From NCBI GenBank assembly GCA_964036295.1, contig OZ038463.1, positions 6,191,274-6,255,273 on the forward strand: a stretch of 64,000 nt of DNA, written 5' to 3'. A program made the position numbers and the translations under genes. Within the stretch, counting starts at the first letter, position 1; each line of letters begins with the position of its first letter. The stretch is from Plumapathes pennacea. Taxonomy: Eukaryota > Cnidaria > Anthozoa > Antipatharia > Myriopathidae. Shown one piece after another: positions 33,401 through 46,126 of the stretch. The notes beneath the pieces were generated by a model. It had not been told where the DNA came from. It made no database searches and was given only the letters and a program-made list of their open reading frames with translations.

Positions 33401-33637
33401 ATTTATGCTGGATCCATCGCCAGGTTTGAGCAGATCACTGAATATGAGAGGCTGGGGTTCTGCGATTCTCCTCCTTCCCAGGCCCCTTCGAGTGTGTCGG
33501 ACTTTGCTCAGTTGATGTGGAAAGGCACTACCAAATTTGGTGTCGGCATTGCCGGGCAGTACCTGGTAGCGAGGTACTCTCCCAAAGGGAACGTGGCGGG
33601 AAAAATGGCGGACAACGTGCGCTGCGATGCTGAATGA
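27499..33637 (+). CDS. Gene B: secreted protein with two ShKT, FN2 and CAP
   Basis: Nine exons total 1119 nt (372 aa plus stop): 27499-27598 signal peptide (MNVLLFYAAAVSAVFLQGC, then LA); 27848-27883 propeptide APEESKLAKRG; 29493-29615 ShKT (CEDNNVKC..ACNEC); 29962-30066 Thr/Glu linker; 30423-30545 ShKT (CEDKSDNCEKW..SCGFC); 30614-30649 linker; 31100-31255 FN2; 32934-33159 and 33424-33637 CAP. It is a tandem paralogue of gene A with the same start, promoter and C-terminal half but without the expanded ShKT block. CAP signature 1 again lacks the usual His (SDFAQLMW). The exon 2 acceptor is ACAGCAG, a NAGNAG site that could add one Ala. AATAAA at 33877-33882 is a likely poly(A) signal. Confidence 0.87.
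29118..29283. mobile_element. MITE with GTAATCATATGAGTTGCTCG ends
   Basis: The left end GTAATCATATGAGTTGCTCG (from 29118) continues about 30 nt and is inverted at the right end (…CTCATATGATTAC to 29283). It is in the long intron between the propeptide and first ShKT exon of gene B. Non-coding. Confidence 0.8.
31395..31583. mobile_element. Pogo/Tc1-like MITE in gene B intron
   Basis: Ends CAGTCAAAGCTCTCT and, inverted, CAGTTGAAGCTTACATGAG, with internal GTAAGCGGAC motifs. CAGT termini beside TA are typical of non-autonomous pogo/Tc1 elements. Imperfect, so old. Confidence 0.5.
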
Positions 33638-34745
33638 GTCAGGGGTACGTGGTGGTAGTGGTGATAATAATGCTGATGATGATGAAATAGAAAATTAATG
33701 AACATATTCATTCTTTGCTTCTGAAGCAACTGGAATTACCCTACTACGACTATCAACCATATGGCCAATTTGTTTAGAAATATAGCAATACACCAAATGA
33801 ATTGTAGTTGATAATATTACTCTCGTAATATCCTAATTAGATTGCACAAGACTGTAAGCTATACAAGAATGTAACCAATAAACACATTTTGCCAACAGCC
33901 TGTCCAGTTGTGGACTAAATATTGTTAGTTAATAATCTTTCCATTGGTTTGCTACAATATCGAAATAGTTCTTCGGGGACGTCATAACTTGAAATAGAAA
34001 AATAAAAATAAGTTTTTGTTGGCTAATCAACAGATATATTAAAGGATCTTTTTGATAACTGTTCGTATCTTTTGATTATGCGGACTCTCAAGTTCAAACG
34101 AGAACGGAAAATCGAGGTTCGTTCCTACTGGTTTTATCTTCACCACTTCCTGGAATTTGAGGTATTTTTAATGCTAGTCGCCTTTCATAGTGATACCGAA
34201 AAAATAAATACAACTCGCAAAGCTCTCTGAGAAACAAGAGGACGAAAATTCCTATCAAAACTCTTATTTTTCCAACCACATTATTGCACATTTTGAACTT
34301 GGAAGGCGGACAAAAACCCTGAAAGTACTTACACTTCCTGACTGTTATCGGGATTACTCATCAATTAGTATACAATCATGATTATTTTGCACATTCAGAC
34401 AAGACTATAGATCAAGAACCTGAAATCAGGCCCTCCTTCCCCCACCCCACCCCCCTGTATGGAGGACCTGATCGCAGGTTATAAAGGATATTGAATTAAG
34501 ACACAGGTAAGTGCTTTTTATTCTGGTACATACCTTTTTTTCGTACAATACTCGAATGATTTTGCAACGACACTACAATCGCTTCCTGACCGATTATTAC
34601 TAGAAAGAAGTACACGTTATTTTTTTACCAGAAGTAGTCCATATAAAAGAGTCACTGTTTGGACTCCAAGATAACTCTGCCTATTGACTACCAAAAAAAC
34701 ATAAAATTGTTCGTACTTTACTTGCTATATCGACGTCAACGGTTG

Positions 34746-34776
<31 letters not shown>

Positions 34777-35399
34777 AAAAGCAAATGTATTGCAAGAAGT
34801 CTCGATAAAAAGGTTTCCTAAAAGTTTCAAGAGTTTCACAAAAATATGCTCAAAATCAGCTATAAAATGTTGCTTAAAATTGGCCATTTCTGGCAAAGAG
34901 CACAAGGGCCTTACAGAATCGAATGAAACTTTTAGGAAATGTTCCTGGTAGTATAGCAAAGGCTTTGATATACAGTCGAGCCCCAAAATGTGGGACGATA
35001 TAAGAATTTCTGATTTTACTCTTTTGATAAGTCTTAAAATTATAATTGAACATAATATCTGTCTGAATGTTAAAATTGAAAATAGAAATTTTTTTTCTGA
35101 GGCTGCACCGCTAGCAAATGGCACTTGAATGGACTAAATAACAAAACCACAGTACGTAGGGAGCTTTCTTGAGCTTTAAGTTATTTCTTACTTTCCTGTC
35201 CATACGAACCTCAGTGGTACAAGTAGTTTCTCTGCAAGCAAGGTTTTCTTGAACTCTCCGTAATCCATGCTATTCACTCACCATCTCGAGTTATTTATGG
35301 AGGTATTAACAATCCTTTAACTGCGTGGTTGCCCTGAAATGGAAAGTAACACAACCGGTCATTGAACATCCTCTAGCGGCCCAAGTTAAACACGCAGAC

Positions 35400-35725
35400 A
35401 GCAGCTCAATTTTCTCGCTCTCTAATTGGTTAATGGTAAAATTCGAGACATTTCATTGGCTGAAACGTGACAGGGAGTTGAACAAAACTCGTAAACGAGA
35501 CGTTTTTCTGGTGCGGTTTTCTCAGCAACTTTAATACAAAGTTCTGCAAGAAGTTTCACATCTGCATACTAAAATGTCGCTTTCGCAAGAATCGAGGTAA
35601 AATTGAAGTTGAATTCACGTTCTTCGTCCAAGTCACTGTCGTCAGCGCTCAATTTTGTATTCTCTTATCAATTATGCAAATTAGCCAATCACAAAAGCGA
35701 GAAACTGACGTTAGTAAAAAATTGG
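35400..35725 (-). mobile_element. Inverted copy of the ACAATAACACGTCAG element
   Basis: Read on the - strand it follows 8697-9130: AACGTCAGTTTCTCGCTTTTG, GATTGGCTAAT, GCGCTGACGACAGTG and so on, to CCAATGAAATGTCT. It lacks the hairpin part. Confidence 0.7.
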
Positions 35726-35754
35726 TTCACTGACTGGGCTGATTAATTGTTTCA

Positions 35755-36535
35755 ATAACCGGTTGGTTATAATTGATTGATTGATTGATTCACTGATTCA
35801 GTGACTGGCTGGTTGGTTGGTGGATTGATTGATCATCATCGGATTGATTGAATGATTGATTGATCGATGATTCACTCAGATTCAATGACTGGTTGGTTGG
35901 TGCATGGATTGATTCATTGAATGATTCATTGATTGATTTACTGATTCAGTGACTGGTTGATTGGTTGGTGAATTGATTGATTGATTTACTGATTCAGTGA
36001 CTGGTTGATTGGTTGGTGGATTGATTGATTGATTGATTTACTGATTCAGTGACTGGTTGATTGATTCATTGAATGATTCATTGATTGATTTACTGATTCA
36101 GTGACTGGTTGATTGGTTGGTGAATTGATTGATTGATTTACTGATTCAGTGACTGGTTGATTGGTTGGTGGATTGATTGATTGATTGATTTACTGATTCA
36201 GTGACTGGTTGATTGATTCATTGAATGATTCATTGATTGATTTACTGATTCAATGACTGGTTGGTTGGTTGTGAATTGATTGATTGATTTACTGATTCAG
36301 TGACTGGTTGATTGGTTGGTGGATTGATTCATTGATTGATTTACTGATTCAATGACTGTTTGGTTGGTTGGTGAATTGATTGATTGATTTACTGATTCAA
36401 TGACTGGTTGATTGGCTGGTGGATTGATTGATTGATTGATTTACTGATTCAATGACTGGTTGTTTGGTTGTTTGGTGGATTGATTGCTTGATTGATTGTT
36501 TGATTGATTAATTGATTGATTCCCTGATTGGCTGG
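35755..36535. repeat. GATT-based minisatellite with higher-order units
   Basis: About 780 nt of TGATTGATT runs separated by the spacer TACTGATTCAGTGACTGGTT. Spacer and run together make units of roughly 45-50 nt, and some adjacent units repeat as larger blocks. It abuts the last exon of gene C. Confidence 0.92.
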
Positions 36536-36551
36536 CTTTTGATAATTGTAT

Positions 36552-36673
36552 TCACCTACCACACCACTTGCATGAAGCTCGACAGTGCTTTTTTGTCCAG
36601 GCTTCCTGGTCTGAGCAGTAGTTCGCAACAGATGCGAACTTTTTACAGCTATATCGAGGGTCGTCTTTACACT
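36552..36673 (-). CDS. Gene C exon 13: ShKT domain and probable stop
   Basis: Acceptor TTGACTTACAG, then ECKDDPRYSCKKFASVANYC, SDQEAWTKKHC and SCKWC. The frame reads CGR and TGA at once after the domain (stop at 36552-36554). A GTAGGT donor also overlaps this end at 36554-36559, so a further exon cannot be excluded, but none was seen and the minisatellite lies just beyond. The frame is not covered by an ATG-initiated ORF and is easy to miss. Confidence 0.8.
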
Positions 36674-38079
36674 CTGTAAGTCAATATTAGATGTCCAGAT
36701 TAGAGATCCCCAAGATGCCGAACGGAATTTTACCAAACCTTAAAAATAACTAAACGATCCTTCTTTAATTAACCTGTAGTATGGTTGTAACTGTTTCTCT
36801 GCTCCAGATACAGGGAAAATTATGTATCAAGTAATCTAACAGTCGCTCAAAGCTGATGATAGGGTTAGAAGTACAATTTAAAAAATAACTCCTCCCAACT
36901 AGAATCTATATTAATATAAATAATTAAATGTTCTCTCTACTAACAACTAGAACTACTATTTAAACAATGAATTCCTACCTCGAGGAACATCGATTGTAAT
37001 CCTGTTCACTTTTATTGCTTCGCCAAACTCATTCGTTGCCGTAACAGCAATCTGGTAGCTCGGCCCAGGACTCAGAGATATGTTAAAGGAGCGCGCATCT
37101 TTGTGTAAATTCTGTACTTTGAACCACGCGTTAGTGCCGCTCTCCCTTTTATAGATGTCATATCCTTCTACCTCTGCACCGTTGCTTATTGGTTCATTCC
37201 AACGAATCGTAAATATGTGAGGATCTTTAGTGGAGTTATATGTTGCTGTTACCACTTCAGGTGGACCTAAAACAGCATAATAAAAATACACAGGAAACAC
37301 ATTTCTTCATTCAAGTTTTCTCTGGGACAAAGTCTGATCATCTGAAGAAAAGCTGAGCGAAGCGAAAGGGGCTCATGATGTTTATTCTTTTTTGAGTGTA
37401 CTACCAAAATCCTCGTTATTATATATTTGAGAGTACAAGACATGGAAAGTGTGTTATAACTGCTACCTAATAATAGTCACACTTTCAGATGGTATAACTC
37501 CTATATGGACGAACTGTTTTGAAGACTGATAAACAACAAAACTGGAGACAAATGGCAAATAGAAGTTGGCAGATAATATTGTCACATACCTATATATTTT
37601 GTGGTGAAACTCTTATTTGCAGGTTGACCCTCTCCTACAGCGTTCCTTGCATAGACCAATAATGTGTACTTAGTGTATTTTCTGAGTGGCTCTATCGGTA
37701 TTTCTTTCCCTGTATCGGACACTGGATAAGTTTTATCGAATCCATCTTCCGGCACGCGAACTCTGTATCCAGTGACGACGCTACCACCATCATCAGCAGG
37801 AGGGCTCCACTTAATGGTCAAGGAATGGGCCTGGATGTCTTCATCAGAAAAAGTGACGATAGGTTGACTAGGTTTTTCTGAAGTTACAAAACAGCAGACC
37901 AGCAACAACAACAACAACAACAATTAGTGCTGCTTTTCACAGTTATACGGTTCAGCAAGTTGCCATTTGAGGACTGAGGGTAGTAAACAGGTAAACAGGT
38001 ATCACTTTCAATCGTTTTTATCAGCAACTAAAATCTATATTAATATAATTACGTTACAAAACAGCAGACCACCACCACC

Positions 38080-38111
<32 letters not shown>

Positions 38112-41100
38112 CAACAAATGAAGATACTATATTTATTTGTTCCTCGAATCTATTAGTCGAAGCACTTAGATAATATCCTCGGCCAAATGTCCGTGCATAA
38201 TATTTTATAGTCAACAGTAGTTTATTGTTTATATAATATTACCTTTAAGTGGCTTTTTCACTGTCAAAAAGAAAACAAAATGGACAATATAAGAGGTGTA
38301 TTTACGACCAATATAGCTATAATTTTATATGTGTATTCAACAATCTCAGTTATGACAAGACACAGTTTCGGTGGCGGGAGGGGGGTGGGGCAGTACTATT
38401 TATGGGCGAGGGACAGACTATAAACTGTACTTGAAATCACTGTAGTAAGTCAAAAATCGTAGTTGGAAAACTGTTTACTGAAAAGTATAAATAAGAAGCG
38501 GAAAAACGAAATAATTAGTGGGAACTGTATCTACGGATGGAAATGGGGATATACAAGGATGGAATCAGCCACAAAGGAGCCCTCATATGTAGTTATAAAT
38601 GTTCATTGACTAAGTTTCACGCTTGAACAATCTTACCTTTACAAGTTGTGCTAGCTCCACTCCACGTGCCATTGGCCAGACAGCGTCGTTCTGGTGGACC
38701 GTTCCGCTCAAAACCGGCATCACACTCAAAGCGTACTTTATTTGGAAACGTTGTCAGCTTGCCGTACTTTCTTCCATTGACGGGTGTGGGCAGAGCATTA
38801 CATTTTACAGCTAAAAAAAATAAATTGTTGCAAACTTGAAAACAGCGCAATATTGTTTTGACCCCTGAGAGGGGGTATACTATAAAAGCATACGAAGAAT
38901 TTAAAGTTTAAGTGCCTTTAATTGCTATAAAAACCCAAACAATAAAAGTTCATTCGACTGACACCTAAACGGTACCACGTCATATAAAAATGTCAAGGTT
39001 TGATGTTGAGCACTCTAAGCGGTACCAAAACTACCAATGATTTGGATCCCCCAAGAGGTACGACGAGCATCCCCGTCCATTTTTGAATGGGAGTCCCCCA
39101 ACCCCCCCTCCCCCTCCGCAACATTCTCTATCTGCTTGACAAAACTCGCTAATTCCTACTACTAACCACTGACTATTGCTTCTACTTTTTCTATAACTCT
39201 AGTTTGTTAGTATGACAAGCCGTTTTAGGTGTCTACACAAATGTATAAAAATTAATGGAGTTTTCGAAAATGTCCACATTGGAGAGCGTTTGGGAAAAGT
39301 TTTCACCGGTTCGGCTTGTGGACGGAAGGAAGGCCAAACCGCAAAGAAAAAATAGGCACCTGTGAGGTGCATGTGTCTACTGCATTTTTTCTTCTGTTTT
39401 TTGAATAAAGAAATGGCATTTGTCACAGGCCACCCTCTTGCACTACAAGATAATTTGTGACGAATTTCCGTTAGCTTGAATCAGCTGGCCCGCTGCCAAA
39501 ATGTCGCGTCGCATCTGTGTTTACGCTAAACTGTTGTATAAGAAACGATTTTTTTTCTGGGGAAACTGGGGAAATTTAAGAATAGGGAAAACGCACACAC
39601 TTAATACAGGAACAGAGGGAATGATGCCCAGACATTGAAGGCATTTCACAGATCAAATCTCGGATCAGCACAAAGAAGCACTTGCGTTACCTCGATTTGG
39701 AGAGCGCCGCGAGGCGAGGCTGAACTACTGGAGAAATATAGGTCCCCGGAGAGGAAGGTGCTTGAGGATGCAGTAGCCATTGATAGGAAATATGACTATT
39801 CAGTTGCCATTGGCGGTTTTTGTAAACATTTCACCCCACAGCCGTCTAAATAAAATTAGTAACGACAAGCAGAACTAGGCTCAAGTATTAAAGTATACAT
39901 TTATTTTAACTCGTACGCGAATGACCAAATGGAAGATGGATGTGGGCACTACACAGATAGCCGAAAACGATACCGGGCATCATGTGCTAAAAGCATTCCA
40001 AGATGAGATAAGGCTATTAAGCTGTCTTACATCTACTTGAACATGCAGGCTTGTTTGTTTAACCCTTACATTTTGGCGCCAAACATATTATAGGGGAGGG
40101 AGGATGGGATAACGGAAAAGCGGAGGAGACAGAGAACGAAAATGGACCTTGGCATTCCGGTGCTTTTGCGCTCCATTTTCCGTCTACTTGACAAGTCGTG
40201 GTTCTACTTCCAATTAAGATGTAGCCATTATCACACATGAAACTATTCCTGCTTTGAAACGTGGTGCTTGAGTTGGACACATAACCGTTCTGAGGGGGGC
40301 TAAGTCGGCCGCATTCTACAACTGAAACACAGGAAAAGTCCACAAAGTCTAATGACATCAAGCAATAGTACATTAAGTTGAAAAAACATTCCTAAACATC
40401 TACTAAAGTTAAATACACACCAAAACGTTTCTCTGTCTCTCTATTATGTAACTCATCAACCTACTCTGGCACGTTGGTTGCGCTCCACTCCAACTTTCGT
40501 TCTTTTCGCACGTTATGAAGTTAGGACCGCTCAACTTGTACCCAACGTTACAAATGAAGAACACTCGGCTTCCGGTGGAGAAGCTGTCTCCGAGGCGTCG
40601 TCCGTTCATCAGGGAGCCTGGGTCCCTGCAGCCACTGTCTGAGAACAGAAATGAAAATGCCTTCCAAACTTCAAAATCAGCTTTCATCTGAGCAAGGTAT
40701 GAAAAGCCAAGTTCTCTGTACTCTATGATGTATTTTGCCGGTGAGAAACTGAGGAGAAAATTGAAGCTGATCACTCTTGGGAGTGAGAAAGGGTTAAAGG
40801 TCGATCACTAAAACTAGAATTGCCCAAATCATTTTTTTAAAACTCGTGGCCAACTTCAAAGTTTTGATCTCAAAACTAACTAAACAGCTTGTCAGTCTTG
40901 ACAGTGAAAGAGTTAAATATGGTGCTTACTTGAGCATTTAAATGGCATTGTTGTCCACTCTCCCTTGAAGCACATCTTAGTAGGAGTCCCTTCTTGGTTC
41001 AGACCTGGTTTGCACTTAAAGTGTGCTTTCTCCCCCGATCTGTAAACCGGCTTTGGATTAGAGATAGTTGCATTTCTTGGCAACGGTGGTGGCTTGCAGT

Positions 41101-44100
41101 CCTGATCTAAATGAAAGAAATTTCACACGAAGGTATGCTATAAGCTTTTATGAACCTATAGATAAAGCTCATATCGCATTGCAGCTAGTTTGGGCTATTA
41201 TGTATCAATCACTGTTCCTGAAGCGGTTCCCACCTCTTTCCGGGTTTCCACCCCACCCAAACCCCCTCCCGCACTCCCAATCGAAACTCAAGCGCCGACC
41301 CAACCCCAATCAAAAATATCTAGCAATTGCCTCTCCCTTTCCTGTCTCCCACTCTTTTCTTATTAAATACTTGCTATTGGCACATGAATTTGCTGTCCCC
41401 GTGCCGCACAAGTCAGCCACGACTGGTCCTCGTGGTCAAGGGAGAATTGGGGACCCGATGGTAACAGATAATGTGTTATTTCTTGTTTGTCAGCCGGGCT
41501 CAATTTAATATGATAGGAAAGTGGTGACTCACAACATCCAGGCCTGGAGTTCTCCCATTTTTTCTTAGCAGTACATCTGTTGACAGTATTTTTCCTGTTA
41601 AAACTAAAACCTTCTGAGCACGTGTAATTAGCAGTGGCGTTGTAGCCTGTGCTGATGAAAATGCGGCGGCCATTAGCAACAGCTGGGGGGTCGCCACATG
41701 ATAGTCCTACATGAAGTAAAAAAGGACATCACAACAACAGTGAGGCTGAGAGAGAAGTGATAAAGATCAACAAACTTTTAATTGCAAAAATCTTGAATAA
41801 ACACTACGCAAGTCCCAATCGGCCTTATTTGGCAGTTTCCTTAGACAAACAAATGTTTCACGTTGGCTGGGTTAGCTGATATTTCAAGCATCTTCGCATA
41901 TTCACTCAAATACAGTGATTAGTGAACTCGTCTTTTTTAACATTACTGACAGCACTCAATAACAAATCTTTAAACCCTGAGAAAAGACACTGACTTCGAG
42001 GTCCTCTTCTGACCGTCCTCTGTTTTAAAGCTGCTATCGCCCGTGCTCGTCTTGTTTTACATTCCTTATTATACTTTGTTAGAGTTTGCTATAATCGCTC
42101 GGCATTTCACTTAAAGCACGGTTTCACAAATGTACTGTACTCTTTTTGCTCTTGGTCTAAAGAGAGAGCAGACTCCAAGTTTGTTCATGCGCGACATTCG
42201 TTACATGCACAGAAACGTTGCGCGTAAACGGCAATGCGTGCGAATGATCTGCGACTCCATCGATACGGCGTTTTTTTTTATTCTCCCCGAACGAAGTGAG
42301 GGAAATATTTACGACGCTAATGCATCATAGTCGGCTCATTTGAAGACTCCAAGCGCGTCGCCATCTCGAAATCTAATGTTCGTGTGTTTGTTTGTGTGTT
42401 TGTGTGTTTGTGCGATGCGACCTTTTTAGGCCAGGTGCCTAAGGCAATGTCCAAATAAGGCTATCGACGCGTCACCGCCATGTTTTTCAGAAAGATTTGA
42501 ACAAAGCAATAATTGTACGTAACTGCGCTCACGAAAATGAATTTGAAAACTAGAAAACTTGAAACAGAACGGTCTCGCGAAGCTCGTCTTCAAAAGAGAA
42601 GGGAACAGGCACTTCAAGAGCAAAAGCGGACCGAAGAAAAGACTCCGCAGAGAAAACAGCGCATGAATGCCGATCGAAAGCGACATGAAGAGAAGCGGGT
42701 AACACAGACAACTCCGCAAAGAGAACAGCGCTTGAAAGCGAATCGAGACCTTCAGGAGAAAAAGCGGGCCGAAAAGAAGACTCCGCAAAGACAACAGCGC
42801 ATGAATGCCGACCAAAAGCGACATGAACAGAAGCGGGTAACACAGACAACTCCGCAAAGGGAACAGCGCTTGAAAGGAAATCGGGAGCTTCAGACGCCGT
42901 TTTGTGTTAAACTCAGATACTTATTTAGAAAGGACAAGCAACAAAGGTTAGTCAGTGGAAATCGAACAATCACCGTGACAAATATATTCTATCCCGTATA
43001 GCTTGTAACTCGGTCACTTCAAGAATGTATTAAAATCTGTATGCTGATCATTTTCCTTCGAAGTATTGTTTTACTACGCTTCTGTCGCCAGTTTCGGCTA
43101 CCGTATTTGCTCAGAGCAATCGGAACTTGGAGCCTTGAATGATTTAGTCAGATGTCTTATTTTTCTGTAATCTGACACGCGGTGATTGCAGCGAGAATCG
43201 TTCACAAGCCCTTAGAAGTATTACTGGGTCTGAAGCCCGTGTATAATTTGAAGTAAACTGTTCAAGTTTTGCTTTGATTCTGGGAGAAATCTTGCTGTTT
43301 TGAGTGGGTTCACATGCAAAACAATTCGAGCCTATTAAATATGCATGCCTGAGTCTGGTGAATGCCTTCCAGAGTAAAATCAAATCGCACAGGAAGCCTA
43401 TTTAATTGTACTGCCTATGAATTCAAAATTAGAAAATCAGTGTTCCTTTTTTACCAACTTCAAACTTTGAGTATTAAATTTTGAGAACGTGCTTGGCAGA
43501 CTGTATGAATTAATTTGACGTGCCGACCGTGGGAAATACGTACTTCGTCACGCAATCGATTCTTTTTTCAACGCAAAAGTATAACACACCATTCTTTTTC
43601 TCCTTCCTTTGCGTGTAGCACTTGAGTTCGAAGAAAAGATTGAGTCGTCATTTCGGTAAAACAAAGGCTACTCTTGTTGGGAGTTACCAAAGTAAAAGTC
43701 CCATCAATGGCAGAGTGAGGGGGTTTCTACGATTATCGTATTTCTAGTATAGGTATTATTCAATTATTATTATTAGAAATGTATAACGCGTTCCCGTGTA
43801 ATATAGCCTCAGATGAACACGTGGGAAGTTGGGAGAACACGAGAGTAGCGTAGCCGGAAACCACTCGGTCCCAATTAGTCAATAAAATACATCACCGATC
43901 ACGTCAGCGTGTAATATACTCCCATCTAAAATGGTTCTTAGCCAATTATGTTGAGCGTACCATCGTAATTATTTTATAAAATATAATACATGGATTTGCT
44001 TGTATTGGTTTGGTACAGTTTTAATGGGATGGACAACTGACAGATAATTAAACTAATCTCGTTTCTTTGACTTATACCCTATTCACACCCACTAAACCTG

Positions 44101-45092
44101 TTTACTAGACTGCGTTTTCTGAAACCTGTTTTGATTTTGTGTTAATTACACAATATTTTACAGCACCTCGCACCGGTTATTTAGTTGGACGGGTTTAACC
44201 AGTTTAGTTTTGCCGTGCACTCATTGTAAACGGCCGATCAAACTAAACAAGTTTTATTAAACATCTTTTAAACAGGTTTAAGGGTTGGTGTGAACGAGGT
44301 ATTAGTTACCTTTCTCCACGCAGCTGTAGCCGCATTGTCCATCACACAAACAGACCTGGTTGCCATGACAACCACGAACAGGAGAACACTGCTGCGTGCA
44401 CTTGGTGCGCGAAGCCCTTGTAGTTCTTCTACAAGAATGCGTAGCTGTCAATAAATAATATTAGTGGTAAAAACATCATTAGCCGGACTGACACAGACAC
44501 AAGGAGAAAAAAACAGCGACAGTGAGAGAGATAGAGAGGAGAGGTAGAAATATATAAGAAACAGAGAGATGAATAGCTGTGCTGTAAAAGTATTACTTGT
44601 GACCGGCTAGTGTGGCCGACTACGTGTGACCTCACGCTTTAATAAAATACAATTTTTATGATCATGCATGATGATGATGATTACAAAAATAATTATTTAT
44701 TTAGTGGACGGACTGATACAAGATTAGGGGTATTGGTTAACTACCTTCGCATTCAAAAGGAAGGCGAACCCACTTTCCCCCAATACAAATGATGACCGGG
44801 TCTCCTTTCTGTCTGTAGCCCTCCTCACACGCCAAAGTAAAGCTCTCGCCGGTGGCAAACAATTTGTCCGAGTTTAGTACTTCTCCAAAGACAACTGGAA
44901 AGCTAACAACTGGTTTGCGACACATTTGTACTATGGAATACAAACAAATATAGCTGATAATAATATCACAAAATAGTTTTGTCTAAACGCTTTCAACCTT
45001 AAAGCATTTATACTTTAAATCGCTGTTTTGCAAGCGGCCCCTCTTTTTCTGTCCAAGATTGTGTGACGGGCGTGGAGAGCCATGGTTTGCCT

Positions 45093-45129
<37 letters not shown>

Positions 45130-46090
45130 GAAGGAGGGTTGGGTACAAATGGGAGTAAGAGTTACAATATAGTATGTTGGTAAATTCACCAAGCCCCCTT
45201 CTTAACATAACACGGTGGCCTAATTTCAATATAACTCTCCGCTTCGGTTGTGTCATATAAAGTTTTTCACTTCTAATATTTAGGGTTGATTCAGTTTAGA
45301 GTAGTGTCGGATTTTAGTTCAATATTAAAAATATACTAAAATACATTTACTTAAATGTATTTTACGATAACAGTCAAGGTTTTGAGTTCATTATATTACT
45401 GCTTCAAGCTTAAACATATGTATAATATGTAATGTTATGTATTAGGATGAAGGGCCTGCATTTCACAACACCCTTGAGTACCTACAACAAGTGGGCCCCA
45501 CTCCGTCCCAGTTGCCGTCTGCACGGCACGTCTGTCGTCGTTTGCCGTTCAACGTATATCCATCAATGCAGGAGTACGTCACCATGTCGCCTACACGCGT
45601 GCCTTGGTAGTTGGCCTTCGTGTTCCGTACTCGAGGTGGATCACCACAGGACAAATCTGAAAAATCCGAGACGGGCAGATGTGGTTGGGAGAGGAGGGAA
45701 GGGGAAGGAGGAACGCGTTTTGTGGTCTTTAATTGATCTGATCTAATTGATCGCGTAGATTCCTGGTTTACTTCTAACTGTACAAGAAAGAAAAAAAAAG
45801 TATAGAAAAACGAAAGGAAACGCAACAGAAATGAACAGGGAAAAGCTGGACATTAGCCATTTCCGATTTGTGCAAAATCATAATCAAATTGAAAAACAAA
45901 ACTCTGTCACAAGAAACACATTCAAATTAGTAAGGAAGTGGCCCATCAGAAAATGATGCTTCAAAAAACCGTCAAAATAAGAGACTTTAGTATGGAATGG
46001 GAGACGGTGCGCCCCCATTCCATCTCTTATTTTTCTGACTTTTAACTAAATTTGCACAACTCCGAAATAGCTAATAGATATATGGCCGTG

Positions 46091-46126
<36 letters not shown>

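Larger units (their letters stand above)
33638..36551. other. Intergenic region between convergent genes B and C
   Basis: Holds the gene B 3' flank, a repeat of upstream-B sequence (34205-34290), an A homopolymer (34745-34774), an inverted copy of the ACAATAACACGTCAG element (35400-35725) and a minisatellite. No exon recognised. Confidence 0.55.

Noticed and set aside
39635-39853. 72-aa + frame in a gene C intron
   Set aside because: No recognised domain; nearby sequence resembles repeat material also seen at about 50700-50825.
42426-42857. Antisense frames of 143 and 99 aa over the STPR ORF
   Set aside because: They mirror the repeat structure of the + strand frame and show no recognised domain.
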